Of a stretch of 64,000 nt of DNA, positions 47,806 to 59,910 are shown piece after piece. Position 1 is the stretch's first letter. Every line of letters starts with the position of its first letter. A model generated the notes under the pieces. The model did no database searches, had not been told where the DNA came from, and worked only from the letters and a program-made list of their open reading frames with translations. The stretch comes from Sciurus carolinensis (taxonomy: Eukaryota > Chordata > Mammalia > Rodentia > Sciuridae), in NCBI RefSeq assembly GCF_902686445.1, contig NC_062232.1, forward strand, positions 75,471,440-75,535,439. Direction: 5' to 3'. The position numbers and the translations under genes are program-made.

Positions 47806-47942
47806 TTCTAGCACAGTGGTAAAGTGCTTGCCAAGCACATGTGAGGCACTGAGTTTGATCCTCAGCACAACATAAAAATAAATAAATAAAATAAAGGTAT
47901 TGTGGTTATGTCCATCTAATTTATGTATATATAAAATCTTTA
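47806..47942 (+). mobile_element. ID SINE, long-tailed sciurid type
   Basis: ID body 'GCACTGGGGTTCTAGCACAG', 'GTGCTTGCCAAGCACATGTG', 'GAGTTTGATCCTCAGCACAA', followed by an A-rich tail containing 'TAAAGGTATTGTGGTTATGT' and a short AT-rich end. The same tail, reversed, is at 60408-60460. Confidence 0.88.
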
Positions 47943-47949
47943 AGAAAAA

Positions 47950-48046
47950 TTCAGCATGTGACCAGAATCAGATGAAACCAGAAATCAATATAAAGAAATA
48001 ACAGAAAGTTGTTAAACACATGGAGACTGAAAAATATCCTTTCTAA
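47950..48046 (+). mobile_element. L1M scrap
   Basis: 'GAAATCAATATAAAGAAATA' to 'GGAGACTGAAAAATATCC' resembles the L1M ORF2 endonuclease end. Too short to place. Confidence 0.35.
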
Positions 48047-48724
48047 ACAGCATGATATTGGAATCAAAACAGATACGAAGGAGAATGGAATTGAACAGAA
48101 GACACAGAAACGAGTACATGTAGATAGTCATTTGATACAAAGGTGAAAATTGGATATTGATATATAGAAGAATGAAACTAGATCCCGACCTCTCACTCTG
48201 CACAACTCAAAACAAAAAGGATAAAATAATTGGAATTAAACCAGAAATTTTGCAAGTGATAGCAAAAAAAAAAAAAAAAGCATAGGGTTCACATGCCAGC
48301 ATATTGTTGCAGGCATCCCCTTCCTTAATAAGACTCCTAAAGCTCAATAGAAAAAATTCAATAATCAATAACTGTGATGGAATCAAATTAAAAAGTTTCT
48401 CAACAGCACAGGAAACAAGAGTGTGAAGAGAGAATGTATTTAATGGGAGAAAAGCTGGCAAGCTACTCTTCTGACATGGAATTAATACCCAGATTATGTA
48501 AAGAACTGAAAAACCTTAACACCACCAAAAAAAAAAAAAAAAACTAAACCAAAGAGTTCAATTTAAAAATGGGCAAAAGAATGAAACAGATCTTTCTCAA
48601 AAGAAGAAATACAAATGACCAAATATATACAGAAAAATAACATTCATTATTCTTAGCTATCAGGGCAATGGAAATCAAAACTAGACTGAAATTGTATTTC
48701 ATCTCAGTTAGAATGGAAGCCATC

Positions 48725-48742
48725 AAGAATATAAACAATAAG
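48725..48742 (+). repeat. 18-bp target-site duplication, 5' copy
   Basis: AAGAATATAAACAATAAG, identical to 54572-54589, directly before the GC-rich L1 5' UTR. Confidence 0.95.
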
Positions 48743-49449
48743 GCCGTTGCTAAGCCCGCCCACTGGCCTCCCTGCCCCCCCCCACTGTGGACCGATGCCT
48801 TCACTGAGCCCACCTGCCCCTCCACTGAAGGAGGTCGTGGGTGCTGAGCCTAACCCCCAACACTGAGGTCAGACCAGGCACTGATCCCCACAGTCCGCCC
48901 CCACACCGAGGTCGGAGACCAGTAGCTGAGCCTGCCGGCCTACCCTCCTACTGCTGAGGGACATTGCACCTGCCTTCCTGCTGACTCAGCACACCCTCAC
49001 TGGTGCTTCCCAGCTTCTTTGGAGGGTAGTGCAGGCATTTTGAATTATTCCTGAAGGTGTGGTCATCATCACTGGAATCCCGGCTCCCTTCCCCTTCCTG
49101 AGAAACCTATAGGAGACTGGAGGCCATTTGACAGGTGCCTCTATTTACTCACTTACATCCTACACCCTTCCCCATCCTCTTGATCATAACTAGAAATACT
49201 GTAAATAGTAATTGAACTGATCCTGTTCATTACAATAATGATAAAGTCTTTATAGGGACTATCTGGTTCAGGGCTGCATTTTCTCTGTATTGGGTGTTAC
49301 TGGTATTGATCTCCCCTTCAAAGGAGAGGTAGTGGAAAACTGCAGGGTCATAATAAGCCTGCAAGGGAGGAACTTCAGTATCTCATATCTTCACTGCTAG
49401 AGGGGAATATACAGAAACAATATTTTAAAAGAGGGGAAAAAAGAAAAAA
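48743..49449 (+). promoter_or_regulatory. L1 5' UTR / internal promoter region
   Basis: The first 350 bp are GC-rich with several CpG sites and C runs ('CTGCCCCCCCCCACTGTGG'), which is very unlike the surrounding AT-rich DNA. The rest is neutral in composition and runs to the ORF1 ATG. L1 5' UTRs act as internal RNA polymerase II promoters. I see no tandem monomers of the mouse type. Function in this copy is untested. Confidence 0.75.
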
Positions 49450-50444
49450 GTGTCCCTAACAAACCATGATGCTATTGTGATAGAATCCAATGACAGCACG
49501 GCAGTAGAAATGACAGAAAAAGAGTTTAGAATCTGCATAATTAAAATGATCAGTGAAGCAAAAGACAAGATAAGAGAGCAAATGCAGGTAATGTATGACC
49601 ATTCCTGTAAACTGTTAAAAGAGCAAATGCAGGAAGCAAAAGAACACTTCAATAAAGAGATAGAAATTCTGAAGAAAAAAATAACCAAACAGAAATACTT
49701 GAAATGAAAGAAATGATAAACCAAATTAAAAACTCAATAGAAAGCATCACCAACAGAATAGATCTCATGGAAGATAGAATCTCAGACAATGAAGAGAAAA
49801 TATTCAATCTTGAAAATAAAGTTGAACAAACTGAGAAGATGTTAAGTCGTGAACAGAACCTCCAAGAATTATGGAATACCATGAAAAGTTCAAATTTAAG
49901 AATTATTGGGATTGAGGAAGGCACAGAGATACAAACCAAAGGCATGAACAACCTGGTCAATGAAATAATACCAGAAAATTTCCCAAACCTGAAAAATGAA
50001 ATGAAAAATTAAATACAAGAGGCTTACAGAACACCGGGTGTGCGAAATTACAACAGATCCACACCAAGACACATTAGAATGAAAATGCCTAACATTCAAA
50101 ATAAAGATAGGATTTTAAAGGCTGCGAGAGAAAAGCATCAGATTACATATAAGGGGAAATCAATACAGATATCAGCGGATTTCTCAACCCATACTCTAAA
50201 AGCTAGAAGGGCCTTGAACAATATATTTCAAGCTCTGAGAGAACATGGATGCCAACCAAGAATCCTATACCCAGCAAAACTAACCTTCAGATTTGACAAT
50301 GAAATAAAATCTTTCCACAATAAACAAAAGTTAAAAGAATTTAAAAATGGAAAGCCTGCCCTACAGAACATTCTCAGCAAAATATTTCATGAGGAGGAAG
50401 TGAAAAGCAACAATAAAAGTCAGCAAAGGGAGGAATTACCCTAA
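49450..50444 (+). pseudogene. L1 ORF1 (RNA-binding ORF1 protein), two lesions
   Basis: About 331 codons, the usual size for ORF1. In order: an N-terminal region and a coiled coil (heptad-like sequence such as IREQMQVMYDHSCKLLKEQM, then IKNSIESITNRIDLMEDRI), an RRM-like domain (SNLRIIGIEEGTE, then NEIIPENFPNLK), and a basic C-terminal domain (RILKAAREKHQITYKGKSIQ, ISADFSTHTLKARR, EHGCQPRILYPAKLTFRF). Lesions are a one-base shift in the A run near 49677-49683 and an in-frame TAA at 50010-50012. In active L1, ORF1 protein is a trimeric nucleic-acid chaperone in the RNP. Confidence 0.92.
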
Positions 50445-50500
50445 ATGAAAAGTCAGTCAAAGGAGAAACCAAGTCAAGTTAAAAACAAAAATTAACCAAA

Positions 50501-53500
50501 ATGACCAGTAATACAAATCATATCACAATAATAACCCTAATGGCCTAAACTCAATAATCAAAAGACATTGACTGGCAGATTGGTAGAAAGAAGGACCCAA
50601 CAATATGCTGCCTTCAAGAGACTCATCTCCTAGAAAAAGACATCCACAGACTAAAGGTGAAAGGATGGGAAAAAACATACCATGCACATGGACCCAGTAA
50701 AAAAGCAGGTGTCTCCATCCTCATATCAGATAAAGTGGACTTCAAACCTAAGTTAGTCAGAAGGGAAAAAGAAGGACATTTCATACTGCTTAAGAGAAGC
50801 ATAAAAGAGCAAAATATGACGATTTTAAATATTTGTGCCCCAAACAATGGAGCATCTACGCATATCAAACAAACCCTTCTGAATTTTAAGAATCAAATAG
50901 ACCAAAACACATTAATATTGGGGGAATTTAACACACTGCTCTCACCACTGGATAGATCCTTCAAAGAAAAACTGAACAAATTGTAGAACTAAATAATACA
51001 ATCAAAGATACAGACTTAATGGATATTTACAGTGTATTTTATCCATCGTCGAGTGAATATACTTTCTTCTCAGCAACTCATGGGTCCTTCTCCAAAATAG
51101 ACCATATGCTATGCCACAAAGAAGCCATTAGTAAATACAGAAAAAGAGAGATCTTACCCTGTATCCTATCAGACCATAATGGAATGCAAATAGAAATGAA
51201 CAATAAAATAACAAGCAAAAATACCTCATACACCTGGAGACTAAATAATATGCTATTGAATGATGCAATGATAACAGAAGACATGAGGGAAGAAATAAAA
51301 AAAATTCTTAGAGGTAAATGAGAGCAATGACAAAACATATCATAATCTCTGGAACACTATGAAAGCATTAATAAAAGGAAAGTTCATTGCATTGAGCTCA
51401 TACATTAAAAAAATAAAAGTCAACAACTAAATGACCTAACATTACATCTCAAAGCCCTAGAAAAAGAAGAAGAGATCAACATCAAAAATACTAGAAGACG
51501 GGGAATAATTAAAATCAGAGCTAAAATCAATGAATTTAAAACAAGAGAAACAATTCAAAATATTGACAAAACAAAAAGTTGGTGCTTTGAAAAAGTAAAC
51601 AAAATTGAAAACCCCTAGTCACACTAACGAAAAGAAGGAGAGAGGAAACTCAAATTACTAGAGTTCGTGATGAAAAAGAAAAGATCATGACAGACACCAT
51701 TGAAATACATAACATTATTAGAAGCTACTTTGAAAATCTATACTCCAACAAAATAGAAAATATCGAAGACATTGACAAATTTTTAGAGCCATATGATCCT
51801 CCCAAATGGAATCAGGAAGATGTACACAATCTAAACAGATCAATTTCAAGCACTGAAATGGAAGAAGCCATCAAAAGCCAACAAACCAAGAAAAACCCAG
51901 GAACAGATGGATTCTCAGCCGAATTCTACAAAACATTTAAAGAAGAATTAATACCAATACTCCCCAAAGTATTCCAGAAAATAGAAAAGGAGGGAACTCT
52001 TCCAAATTCATTCAATGAGGCTAGTATCACTTTGATACCAAAACCAGACAAAGACACATCAAGGAAAGAAAACTTTAGACCAGTATCCCTGATGAACATA
52101 GACTCAAAAATCCTTAACAAAATACTGGTAAATTGCATACAACAATATATTAAAAAGATAGTGCATCATGATCAAGTGGGATTTATCCCAGGGATGCAAG
52201 GTTGGTTCAACATCCAGAAATCAATAAATTTAATTCATCACATCAATAGGCTTAACGTTAGGAATCACATGATTATTTCAATAGATGCTGACAAAGTATT
52301 TGATAAAATTCAGCACCCCTTCATGCTTAAAACACTAGAAAAAATAGGAATAGTAGGAACATACCTCAACATTGTAAAGGTTATTAATGCCAAACTCACA
52401 GCCTACATCATTTTTAATGGAGAAAAACTGAAAGCATTCCCTCTAAAAACTGGAACAAGACAGACAAGCATACCCTCTTTCACCACTTCTATTCATCATT
52501 GTCCTTGAAACACTTGCCAGGGCAATTAGACAAACCAAAGAAATTAACAGGATACAAATAGGAAAAGAAGAACTCAAACTATCCATATTTGCTGATGACA
52601 TGATCCTATATTTAGAAGATCCAAAAAACTCCACTAGAAAACTTCTAGAACTAATAAATGAATTCAGCAAAGTAGGAGGATATAAAATTAATACGTATAA
52701 ATCTAATGCATTTCTATTCATAAGTGATGAATCCTCTGAAAGAGAAATTAGGAAAACCACTCCCTTCACAGTAGCCTCAAAATAAATAAATAAATAAAAT
52801 ACTTGGGAATTAATCTGACAAAAGAGGTGAAAGACATCTACAATGAAAACTATAGAACATTAAAGAAAGAAATTGAAGAAAACTTTAGAAGATGGAAAGA
52901 TCTTCCATGTTCTTGGATAGGCAGAATTAACATTGTCAAAATGGCCATTCTACCAAAGGCACTATACAGATTCAATGCAATTCCAATTAAAATCCCAATG
53001 ACATTCCTCATAGACATAGAGAAAGCAATCATGAACTTCATCTGGAAGAACAAAAGACCTTAAATAACCAAAACAAACCTCAGTAGAAAAAGTGAAAAAG
53101 GAGGTATCACAAGACCAGACATTAAACTAGCCTACAGAGCAATAGTAACAAAAACAGCATGGTATTGGCACCAAAATAGAAAGGCATACCAATGGTACAG
53201 AATAGAAGACACAGACAAAAACCACAGAAATACAGTCACCTCATACTAGATAAAGGAGCCAAAAACATACAATGGAGAAAAGATAGCCTGTTTAACAAAA
53301 GGTGCTGGCAAAACTGGAAATCCATATGCAGTAAAATGAAATTAAACATCTATCTCTCATCCTGAAAAAAACTCAACTCAAAATGGATCAAGGATATAGT
53401 AATTAGACCAGAAACCCTGCACCTAATAGAAGACAAAGTAGGCCCAAATTTTTATCATGTTGGCTTAGGATCAGACTTCCTCAATGAGACTCTCAAAGCA

Positions 53501-54325
53501 CAAGAAATCAAAGCAAGAATCAATAAATGGAATGAACTCAAACTAAAAAGCTTTTTCTCAACAAAGGATAAAATCAAGAATGTGAAGAGAGAGCCTACAG
53601 AGTGGGAGAACATCTTTTCCACATCCACTTCAGATAGAGCACTTATCTCCAAAATTTATAAAGAACTTACAAAATTTTACACCAAAAATACAAAGAACCC
53701 AATCAATAAAGGGCCAAGGAACTGGACAGACACTTTAAAGAAGAAGATCTACAGGCAATTAATAAATATATGAAAAAAAGTGTTCAACATCTCTAGCAAT
53801 TAGAAAAATGCCAAATAAAACAACTCTAAGATTTCATCTTACTTCAATTAGAATAGCTATCATCAAGAACACAAACAGTAATAGATGTTGGAGTGGATGT
53901 GGGGAAAAGGTACACTCATACATTGCTGGTGGGGCTGAAAATTAGTGTAGCCACTCTGGAAAGCAGTGTGGAGATTCCTTAGAAAACTTGGAATGGAACC
54001 ACCATTTGACCCAGCTATCCCACTCCTTGGCCTATACCCAAAGGACTTAAAATCAGCATACTACAGAGATACAGCCACATCAATGTTTATAGCAACTCAA
54101 TTCACAATAGTTAGATTGTGGAACCAACCTAGATGCCCCTCAACAGATGAATGGATAAAGAAACTGTGGTATACATACACAATGGAATATTATTCAGCCA
54201 TAAAGAAGAATAATATTATGGCATTTGCAAATAAATGGATGGAATTGGAGAATATCATGCTAAGTGATATAAGCCAATCCCAAAAAACCAAAGGCCAAAT
54301 GTTTTCCCTGATTTTCGGAGAATGA
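50501..54325 (+). pseudogene. L1 ORF2 (endonuclease-reverse transcriptase), multiply broken
   Basis: About 1,275 codons, full family length. Start at ATG 50501 (MTSNTNHITI). The apurinic-type endonuclease has the QETH motif (about 50616), APNN, and ILGEFN at 50915-50932, where Glu replaces the usual Asp of GDFN; the SDHN motif is near 51169. RT follows: IDADKVFDK (about 52282) and FADDMI at 52588. The C-terminal domain ends with WNQPRCPSTDEWIKK. Open pieces 50657-50986, 51019-51321, 51687-52508, 52600-52785, 52803-53063, 53582-53773 and 53966-54325 lie in different frames, so at least five frameshifts occurred. A lesion near 52465 breaks the [10 protein letters not shown] block. Confidence 0.93.
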
Positions 54326-54571
54326 TATATAATGGGGTTGGGGAGTAGGGAGGGAGAGAAGAATAGGGAACTTTAGATTATGTAGAAGGAAATGAGAGGG
54401 AGGAGGGTAGAAAAAATGGTAGAATGAGACAGACATCATTACCATATGTACATGTATGATTACACAAATGGTGTAAATCTACATTGTGTGCAACCATAGA
54501 AATGAAATGATGTACCCCACTTTTGTACAATGAATCAAAATGCAGTCTGTAAAAAATTAAAAGATAAAAAA

Positions 54572-54589
54572 AAGAATATAAACAATAAG
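54572..54589 (+). repeat. 18-bp target-site duplication, 3' copy
   Basis: AAGAATATAAACAATAAG after the A-rich tail, followed at once by resumption of the host L1 ORF2. Confidence 0.95.
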
Positions 54590-54927
54590 AAATTCTGGCA
54601 TGTATGTAGGGAGAAAGAAACATGTATATGTTATAGATAAGAATGTAAATTAGTAAAATCATTGTAGAAATCAGTATGAAGTTGCCTCAAAACTCTAAAA
54701 AATGGAAATACCATATGATCCAGCCATTCCACTGCCTGATGTTTATCTAAAAGAACAGAAATCAGCATACAATATCAATACCTACCTCCCAATGATTATA
54801 GCAATGCAATTCACAATAGTCAAGTTATAGAACCAGCACAGGTTTCTTTTAACAGATGAATGGATTAAAAAATGGTATATATACACAATGTCGTTCTTCT
54901 ACTTATTCATTAAAAAAAATAATGAAT

Positions 54928-55130
54928 TTTTGCTGGGTGCAGTGGCACACAATTGTAATCCCCGTTACTTGTGTGACTGAGACAAAAGAATCACAACTTC
55001 TAGGGTAAATTCAGCAACTTGCTCTGACCCTTAGCAACTTATTGAGACCCTGTTCCAAACATTTTTAATAGGGACTGGTGATATAGGTCAATGGTAAAGC
55101 ACCTCTGGGTTCAAATCCCAGGACGAAGAA
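54928..55130 (+). mobile_element. B1-dID dimeric SINE with a GAA/GGA tail
   Basis: B1 half 'GCTGGGTGCAGTGGCACACA', ID half 'GGGACTGGTGATATAGGTCA' and 'CTCTGGGTTCAAATCCCAGG'. The tail has become a (GAA)n(GGA)n tract (about 55122-55185). Confidence 0.88.
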
Positions 55131-55185
55131 GAAGAAGGAGGAGGAGGAGGATGAGGACAAAGAGGAAGAGGAGGGGAGGGCAGGT
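55122..55185 (+). repeat. (GAA/GGA)n purine microsatellite
   Basis: GAAGAAGAAGAAGGAGGAGG and onward, arising at the SINE tail. Confidence 0.9.
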
Positions 55186-55734
55186 GGAAGAAATAAAGTC
55201 ATTTACTGCTAAATGGATGAAACTATAGAATATCATGTTAAGCTAAATAAGCCAGACTCCGTACAAGGTCAAATATTTTCTTCCCTATGGAGAAGCTAGA
55301 GAGAAATAAGGGGAAAAAGAATTTCTCAGTAAAACAAAAGGTCAAACAATAGAGCAAAAGAAGTGGATCATGGGGGAGGGAGTAGGGAAGGGAAAGGGGA
55401 AGACATGCAGAATGAAATTAGAATAAATTCAACCAAATTATGTTAAGTCCAAGAAGAAATATATCACAATGAATTCTACTTTCATGTATAAGTATAATGC
55501 ACCAATTTAAAAAGGAATACGTAGAAGGAATACCAGTAGAATAAAGGAGGTAATCAGGGAGAAGGAGGAGGAGAGGGAAGGAGAAGTACTGACAAAAGAA
55601 ATGGAGTAAATTATATTATGTGCATATAAGAATATGTCACAATGAACCCCACTATCATATAATTTTATAATATACAATATTCGGTTTTATTATATATTTT
55701 AAAATATATAATTTTATTGCATTAATTTAAAACA

Positions 55735-56640
55735 CTGGCATTTAAATAGGATAGACATTTCCCAAAAGAAAAACATTCAAATGTACAAAAGGATACGAAA
55801 AATTGCTCAGCATTACTAATCACCAGTGGAATACAAATCAAATCCACACCAAGATAGCACTTCATTCTCATGAGAATGATCATTACCACAAAGGCAAATT
55901 ATGTCAAGTATTGATGGGGTTGTGGGGAAAAGGGAACTTTTGTACACTTTTGGTGAGAATGTAAATTAGTGCAAACATTCTGGCAAATATGAAAGCACCT
56001 GAAAATTAAAAAAAAACTACAATAAATCCAATGATCCTATACTGGGTATATATACAAAATAAATAAAATGAGTGTGTTGAAAAAATGTCTGCAGTCTTAG
56101 GTTTATCAATGTAATATTCACAACAGGCAATAGATGAACTCAACCCTAGGTTTCCATAAGTGAATAAACACATAAAGAAAATGTAGTATATATGAACAAT
56201 GTGATATTATTCAACCTTAAACAAAGAAATATTGTCACTTGTAAGAACATGAATGAATTTGGATGATATTATGCTAAGTGAAATAAGGAAGGCATGGAAA
56301 GAGAAGTACCACATAATCTCACACAAATGTTGAATATGAAAATATTTATCTCAGAAGTAGAGAGTAGAATAGTAGCTACCCAAAGCTAGGATAGTTAGGA
56401 ATAAAGGAATATGGAGAGATGCTCAGAAGACACATAATTACAATCAGATAGGAGAAATGAATTTCAACAACTCTACTATATAGCAAAGTGACTATACTTG
56501 TTGGTGATATATTTCTGAAAAAAATAGAGTGGACATTATGTGCTCTCACCAGAAAAATAATAACTATGTGATGCAATGTGTTTGCTAATTAGGTAGATTT
56601 TACAATCCATTATAATTAATACTTCATGCCGTATAAGACA
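55735..56640 (+). mobile_element. Ancient L1 (L1MA-like), 3' end
   Basis: ORF2 C-terminus ('GATAGACATTTCCCAAAAGA', 'GGGGTTGTGGGGAAAAGGGA', 'TATGCTAAGTGAAATAAGGA') followed by an old L1 3' UTR ('GTAGAGAGTAGAATAGTAGC', 'GTGACTATACTTGTTGGTGA', 'ATGTGATGCAATGTGTTTGC'). No open frame. Confidence 0.75.
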
Positions 56641-59150
56641 AAAACAAACAATGATATCTATATCTTTCACTTAAATTTTTAAGTCAGTATTAAGAAGTCA
56701 GCAAATATGAATCCATGATTTCAGCAGAAAGAAATAATTCTAGGGAAAAAATGAAAATTATTGTATGTAGGGAAGTATACTTTAGAGAGATGAACATGTG
56801 AATAATGAGAAATCAAAGTATTGGTATTATTCACATCACTAAACAGGTGAACTATGGAATGTGCCATGAGATGATGGAAAGAAATATGAAAACAGAGTAA
56901 CAGCTTGAGTAGATGGAATGGTAAATCAAAAGTGATATGCCCAAGAAATTAATATTAGATCAGTGATTAAAATAAGATAGATATTGGTAACTAACATGGA
57001 AAAAGAGAAGTTCAAAGTTGTAGTGTTTAAATATCATCTTCTCTTAATATAAATGCAGTAAATATTCTATAAGTTTCCAAGTTAACATACTTAAATATAG
57101 TCGGAGGGTCTTACAGGGTCACTTCTGTATGAATTTCCTCAGATCATCAAAATCTAAACTGAAACATTTGAAATTATATTTTTAAGCAGTCTACCGTGTA
57201 GTATTTATATTGTCCTGGAATTATAATTTATATTCATATTACATGATTATGTAGATATTTGTTTCAACTCACACTCCACTAGATACAGCAGCAGATGCAA
57301 ACACAGCAAGTGAATTAGCAAAAGGTCAATATAATGTATTATTTTTTCCCCGTGGAATTGATTTCAGCCCATTTGGCAATGATTCTTTCAGTGACAATAA
57401 AAAGTCCTCTGGATTTCATATACTAATTCAAAAAATAATCTTTTCAAGAAACTAATATTTTATCAAAGATTTTCTGGTAAAATATGTTATCAGTAAATTA
57501 TGAAAGAAGAGTATGGTGATTCTGTTCTAATTGGGTGAATATTTGATTACATAGAGTGTTTGGTTTATTTGGGGCTTTGTGCACTAAAGTTATTGAATAG
57601 TAACAGATGTCAAGTCTTGATTTTATTTTTTCCAGAGCTTTTAATTTAGTAGCTTCTATGGAAGTGGCCCATGGTTACAAAATGACAACATGTCAATGGA
57701 GCAGTATACAATAATAACAGGAACCTATAGATTACATTTCACAATATTAATTAATGTTTTGAATCATGTCAAAAGATTATGATAAAAGAGCAAATGTTAT
57801 GCTTGTAGAAAAATTGTGCTTGTTATAAATGAATGCCATCAGAAAAAAAAATAAGTCTTAAGGTTAAAGAAATTTCATGTCTGAGCACAAGTAAATGCAT
57901 AGCACCAGAATGCAAGTCAAAGTGTGTAGTCTTCCCTTCATCTAATGGCTAGGCCAAACTCACTTCTTGTGCCCTTACTATAACAAAAAATAAATAAATT
58001 GCAGCTCCAATTACTTCTGTACTACCTAAGAAGATTCTCTGCAACTGTTTGTTGAAAATGTTATATCAAAGTTTAATGTGGACACTGGACCACTGTGGAT
58101 ATGGTTCGCCATAAACAATGAATTAACAGTCAATTATACTTGCAAACTATCAATTTCAAAAATAAAGGTTTTATCAAAATTGGTTCAAAAGTCTAGATCA
58201 AATATAGAATATCTCATTAAAGAGTAAGTGCTCAAGAAGAACATTATTGTATTCAAAGATATTTATAAAAAGTCTTCGTAAATAGGGCTTGAGGAATTAG
58301 TTCAGATCACTTGGAAATTTGATTCTAACAATATTTTCCTAATGTCTAATTTTTACAAGATCATTGGGAGACAGTTTGAAGAATACATAGGGAATGGGAA
58401 AGGGTTAGCTAGAATTGACTAATATATACTCATAGTTGAGTATATGAGTTTACATCTATTTTACACAACTTAGATCATATCATAATTATTCCATAATACC
58501 TGTTTTTATTTGTCTATATGCCATGGAGGAGCTAGTCAGTCAAAATGAACTTGAATTTATATTGAAGCTTACATATGACAACACAAATAATAGATAAATT
58601 GTTAAATATTTAAAAAGACATTCACAATCAATAATCATGCAACCAACTCCATGAACCAGACAAGGAGCAGTGAAATAAGTAGCATGTGGAGACTTGAGCA
58701 AGGGACTTACTAAATTTACAGGAATAGAACCAGGCAGGGATAACTCTAATTATTATTCCAAGAGGGCCATCACATATCTGACAAAATCTTACATAAAGAG
58801 AAAAATCCCCATGCCACTGCACATATACATGGAGGAGCTAGGTAGAGGTTCCTCACTGATTAACTAAAATTAAGAAAACATTTACCTTCTTTTTGGAGTT
58901 TCAGCCTATAATATATTCTTGGTGAGATTAGTGAATATAAACAGAAATAGCAAAGCAAGATGGCTGCATCATCCTGCCTATGATAAACTCAGAAGAAGAG
59001 AACACTAGACTGTGAACAAAAGACATGATTCTAAAACAGCAACCAAAGGAGGCAATACAATCATAATTGTCAATTGTCCAACTCTCAAAAATGGAAGGTT
59101 GGGCTCAAGAAAAGAACACATACACACACGCATACACACAGACATATAGA
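56641..59150. other. No recognised feature
   Basis: 2.5 kb of AT-rich DNA without a repeat I can name and without a convincing coding frame. The longest open frame (58628-58822, minus, 64 codons) has no domain. Confidence 0.45.
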
Positions 59151-59152
59151 TT

Positions 59153-59322
59153 TTTATTTTTTTTATTTTGATTCATTGTGCACAAATGGAATACAACTAT
59201 CTATTCTCCAGTTGTACACGAAGTAGAGTTATACCATTTGTGTATTCATACATGCACATAGGGTAATGATATTTGTCCCATTCTATTATCTTTCCTTCCT
59301 CCGCCCCCACCCCACCCCTCAC
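59153..59322 (-). mobile_element. Young L1 3' UTR only (extreme 5' truncation)
   Basis: T-rich tail, 'GATTCATTGTGCACAAATGG', 'CCAGTTGTACACGAAGTAGA', and the C-rich tract ending near 59322. About 170 bp; no ORF2. Confidence 0.85.
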
Positions 59323-59604
59323 GGTTTTAAAAAATTATTACTAATATTAGACATCAAATAAAATTCAAAGATGCAAATTTTAAAACATTGGAGACACATC
59401 TAAAGAAATGCAAAGCATCAGAGCAATTTCAGGAAAACAAATTTAAATGAGTCTATCATAAATCTTCAGAAAGATAAAAAAAGGAAAAAATCATTCAATG
59501 TAATACCTACCAAAATATCATTTTCCTTTTTGCAAAAATTAAGAAGATGAATCTTAAAATTAATATAGAAATATTAGAGACTCAGAATTGTAAAAATGAT
59601 TTTG
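59323..59604. other. Unassigned A-rich sequence
   Basis: No repeat family or open frame of note. Confidence 0.35.
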
Positions 59605-59910
59605 GAGAAAGAAATATATGCTGGGAAATAGGTGGAACTAGAGAACACCATGCTAAGTGAAATAAACCAGATTCAGAAAGTCAAAGGTCAAATATTTTCT
59701 TCTTATGTATGGAAGTTCAAAAGAGGGAAAACATGGTGAATCACAATAATAGAAGGGAGACGAATAGAGTAGAACAAACAGAGTGAGGGAGAAGAGGAAG
59801 GAAAATGTAGGTATTGAGAAATGAGATTGATCAAATTATATTATGTGCATATATGAATATGCCATAATGAATCCCACTATTATGTATAATTATAAATGCA
59901 TCAATTTTTT
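59605..59910 (+). mobile_element. L1 3' end, single-module form
   Basis: End of ORF2 ('CACCATGCTAAGTGAAATAA') followed by one purine-rich module and 'ATTATGTGCATATATGAATA' ... 'CCCACTATTATGTATAATTA'. Only one copy of the module is present, unlike the dimers at 24950, 33180, 42592 and 55290. Confidence 0.7.

Larger units (their letters stand above)
48743..54571 (+). mobile_element. Full-length sciurid L1 (5.8 kb), inactivated
   Basis: Contains, in order, a GC-rich 5' UTR (48743-49449), ORF1 (49450-50444), an inter-ORF gap of about 56 bp, ORF2 (50501-54325), a purine-rich 3' UTR (54326-54550) and a short A-rich tail. The perfect 18-bp TSD on both sides shows canonical insertion and defines the true 5' end (starts GCCGTTGCTAAGCCC). 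ORF1 has two lesions and ORF2 at least five, so it cannot move. Its 3' UTR end matches the truncated copy at 6855-7672. Confidence 0.95.
48047..55690 (+). mobile_element. Mid-age sciurid L1, host of the full-length L1
   Basis: Three collinear pieces: 48047-48742 (ORF2, 'GATCCCGACCTCTCACTCTG', 'GAGTGTGAAGAGAGAATGTA'), 54590-54925 (next part of ORF2 to the C-terminus, 'GATCCAGCCATTCCACTGCC'), and 55190-55690 (end of ORF2 and a dimeric 3' UTR). Removing the inserted L1 and the SINE restores one 5'-truncated L1. The dimeric 3' UTR can therefore be assigned to this subfamily. All frames are broken. Confidence 0.8.
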
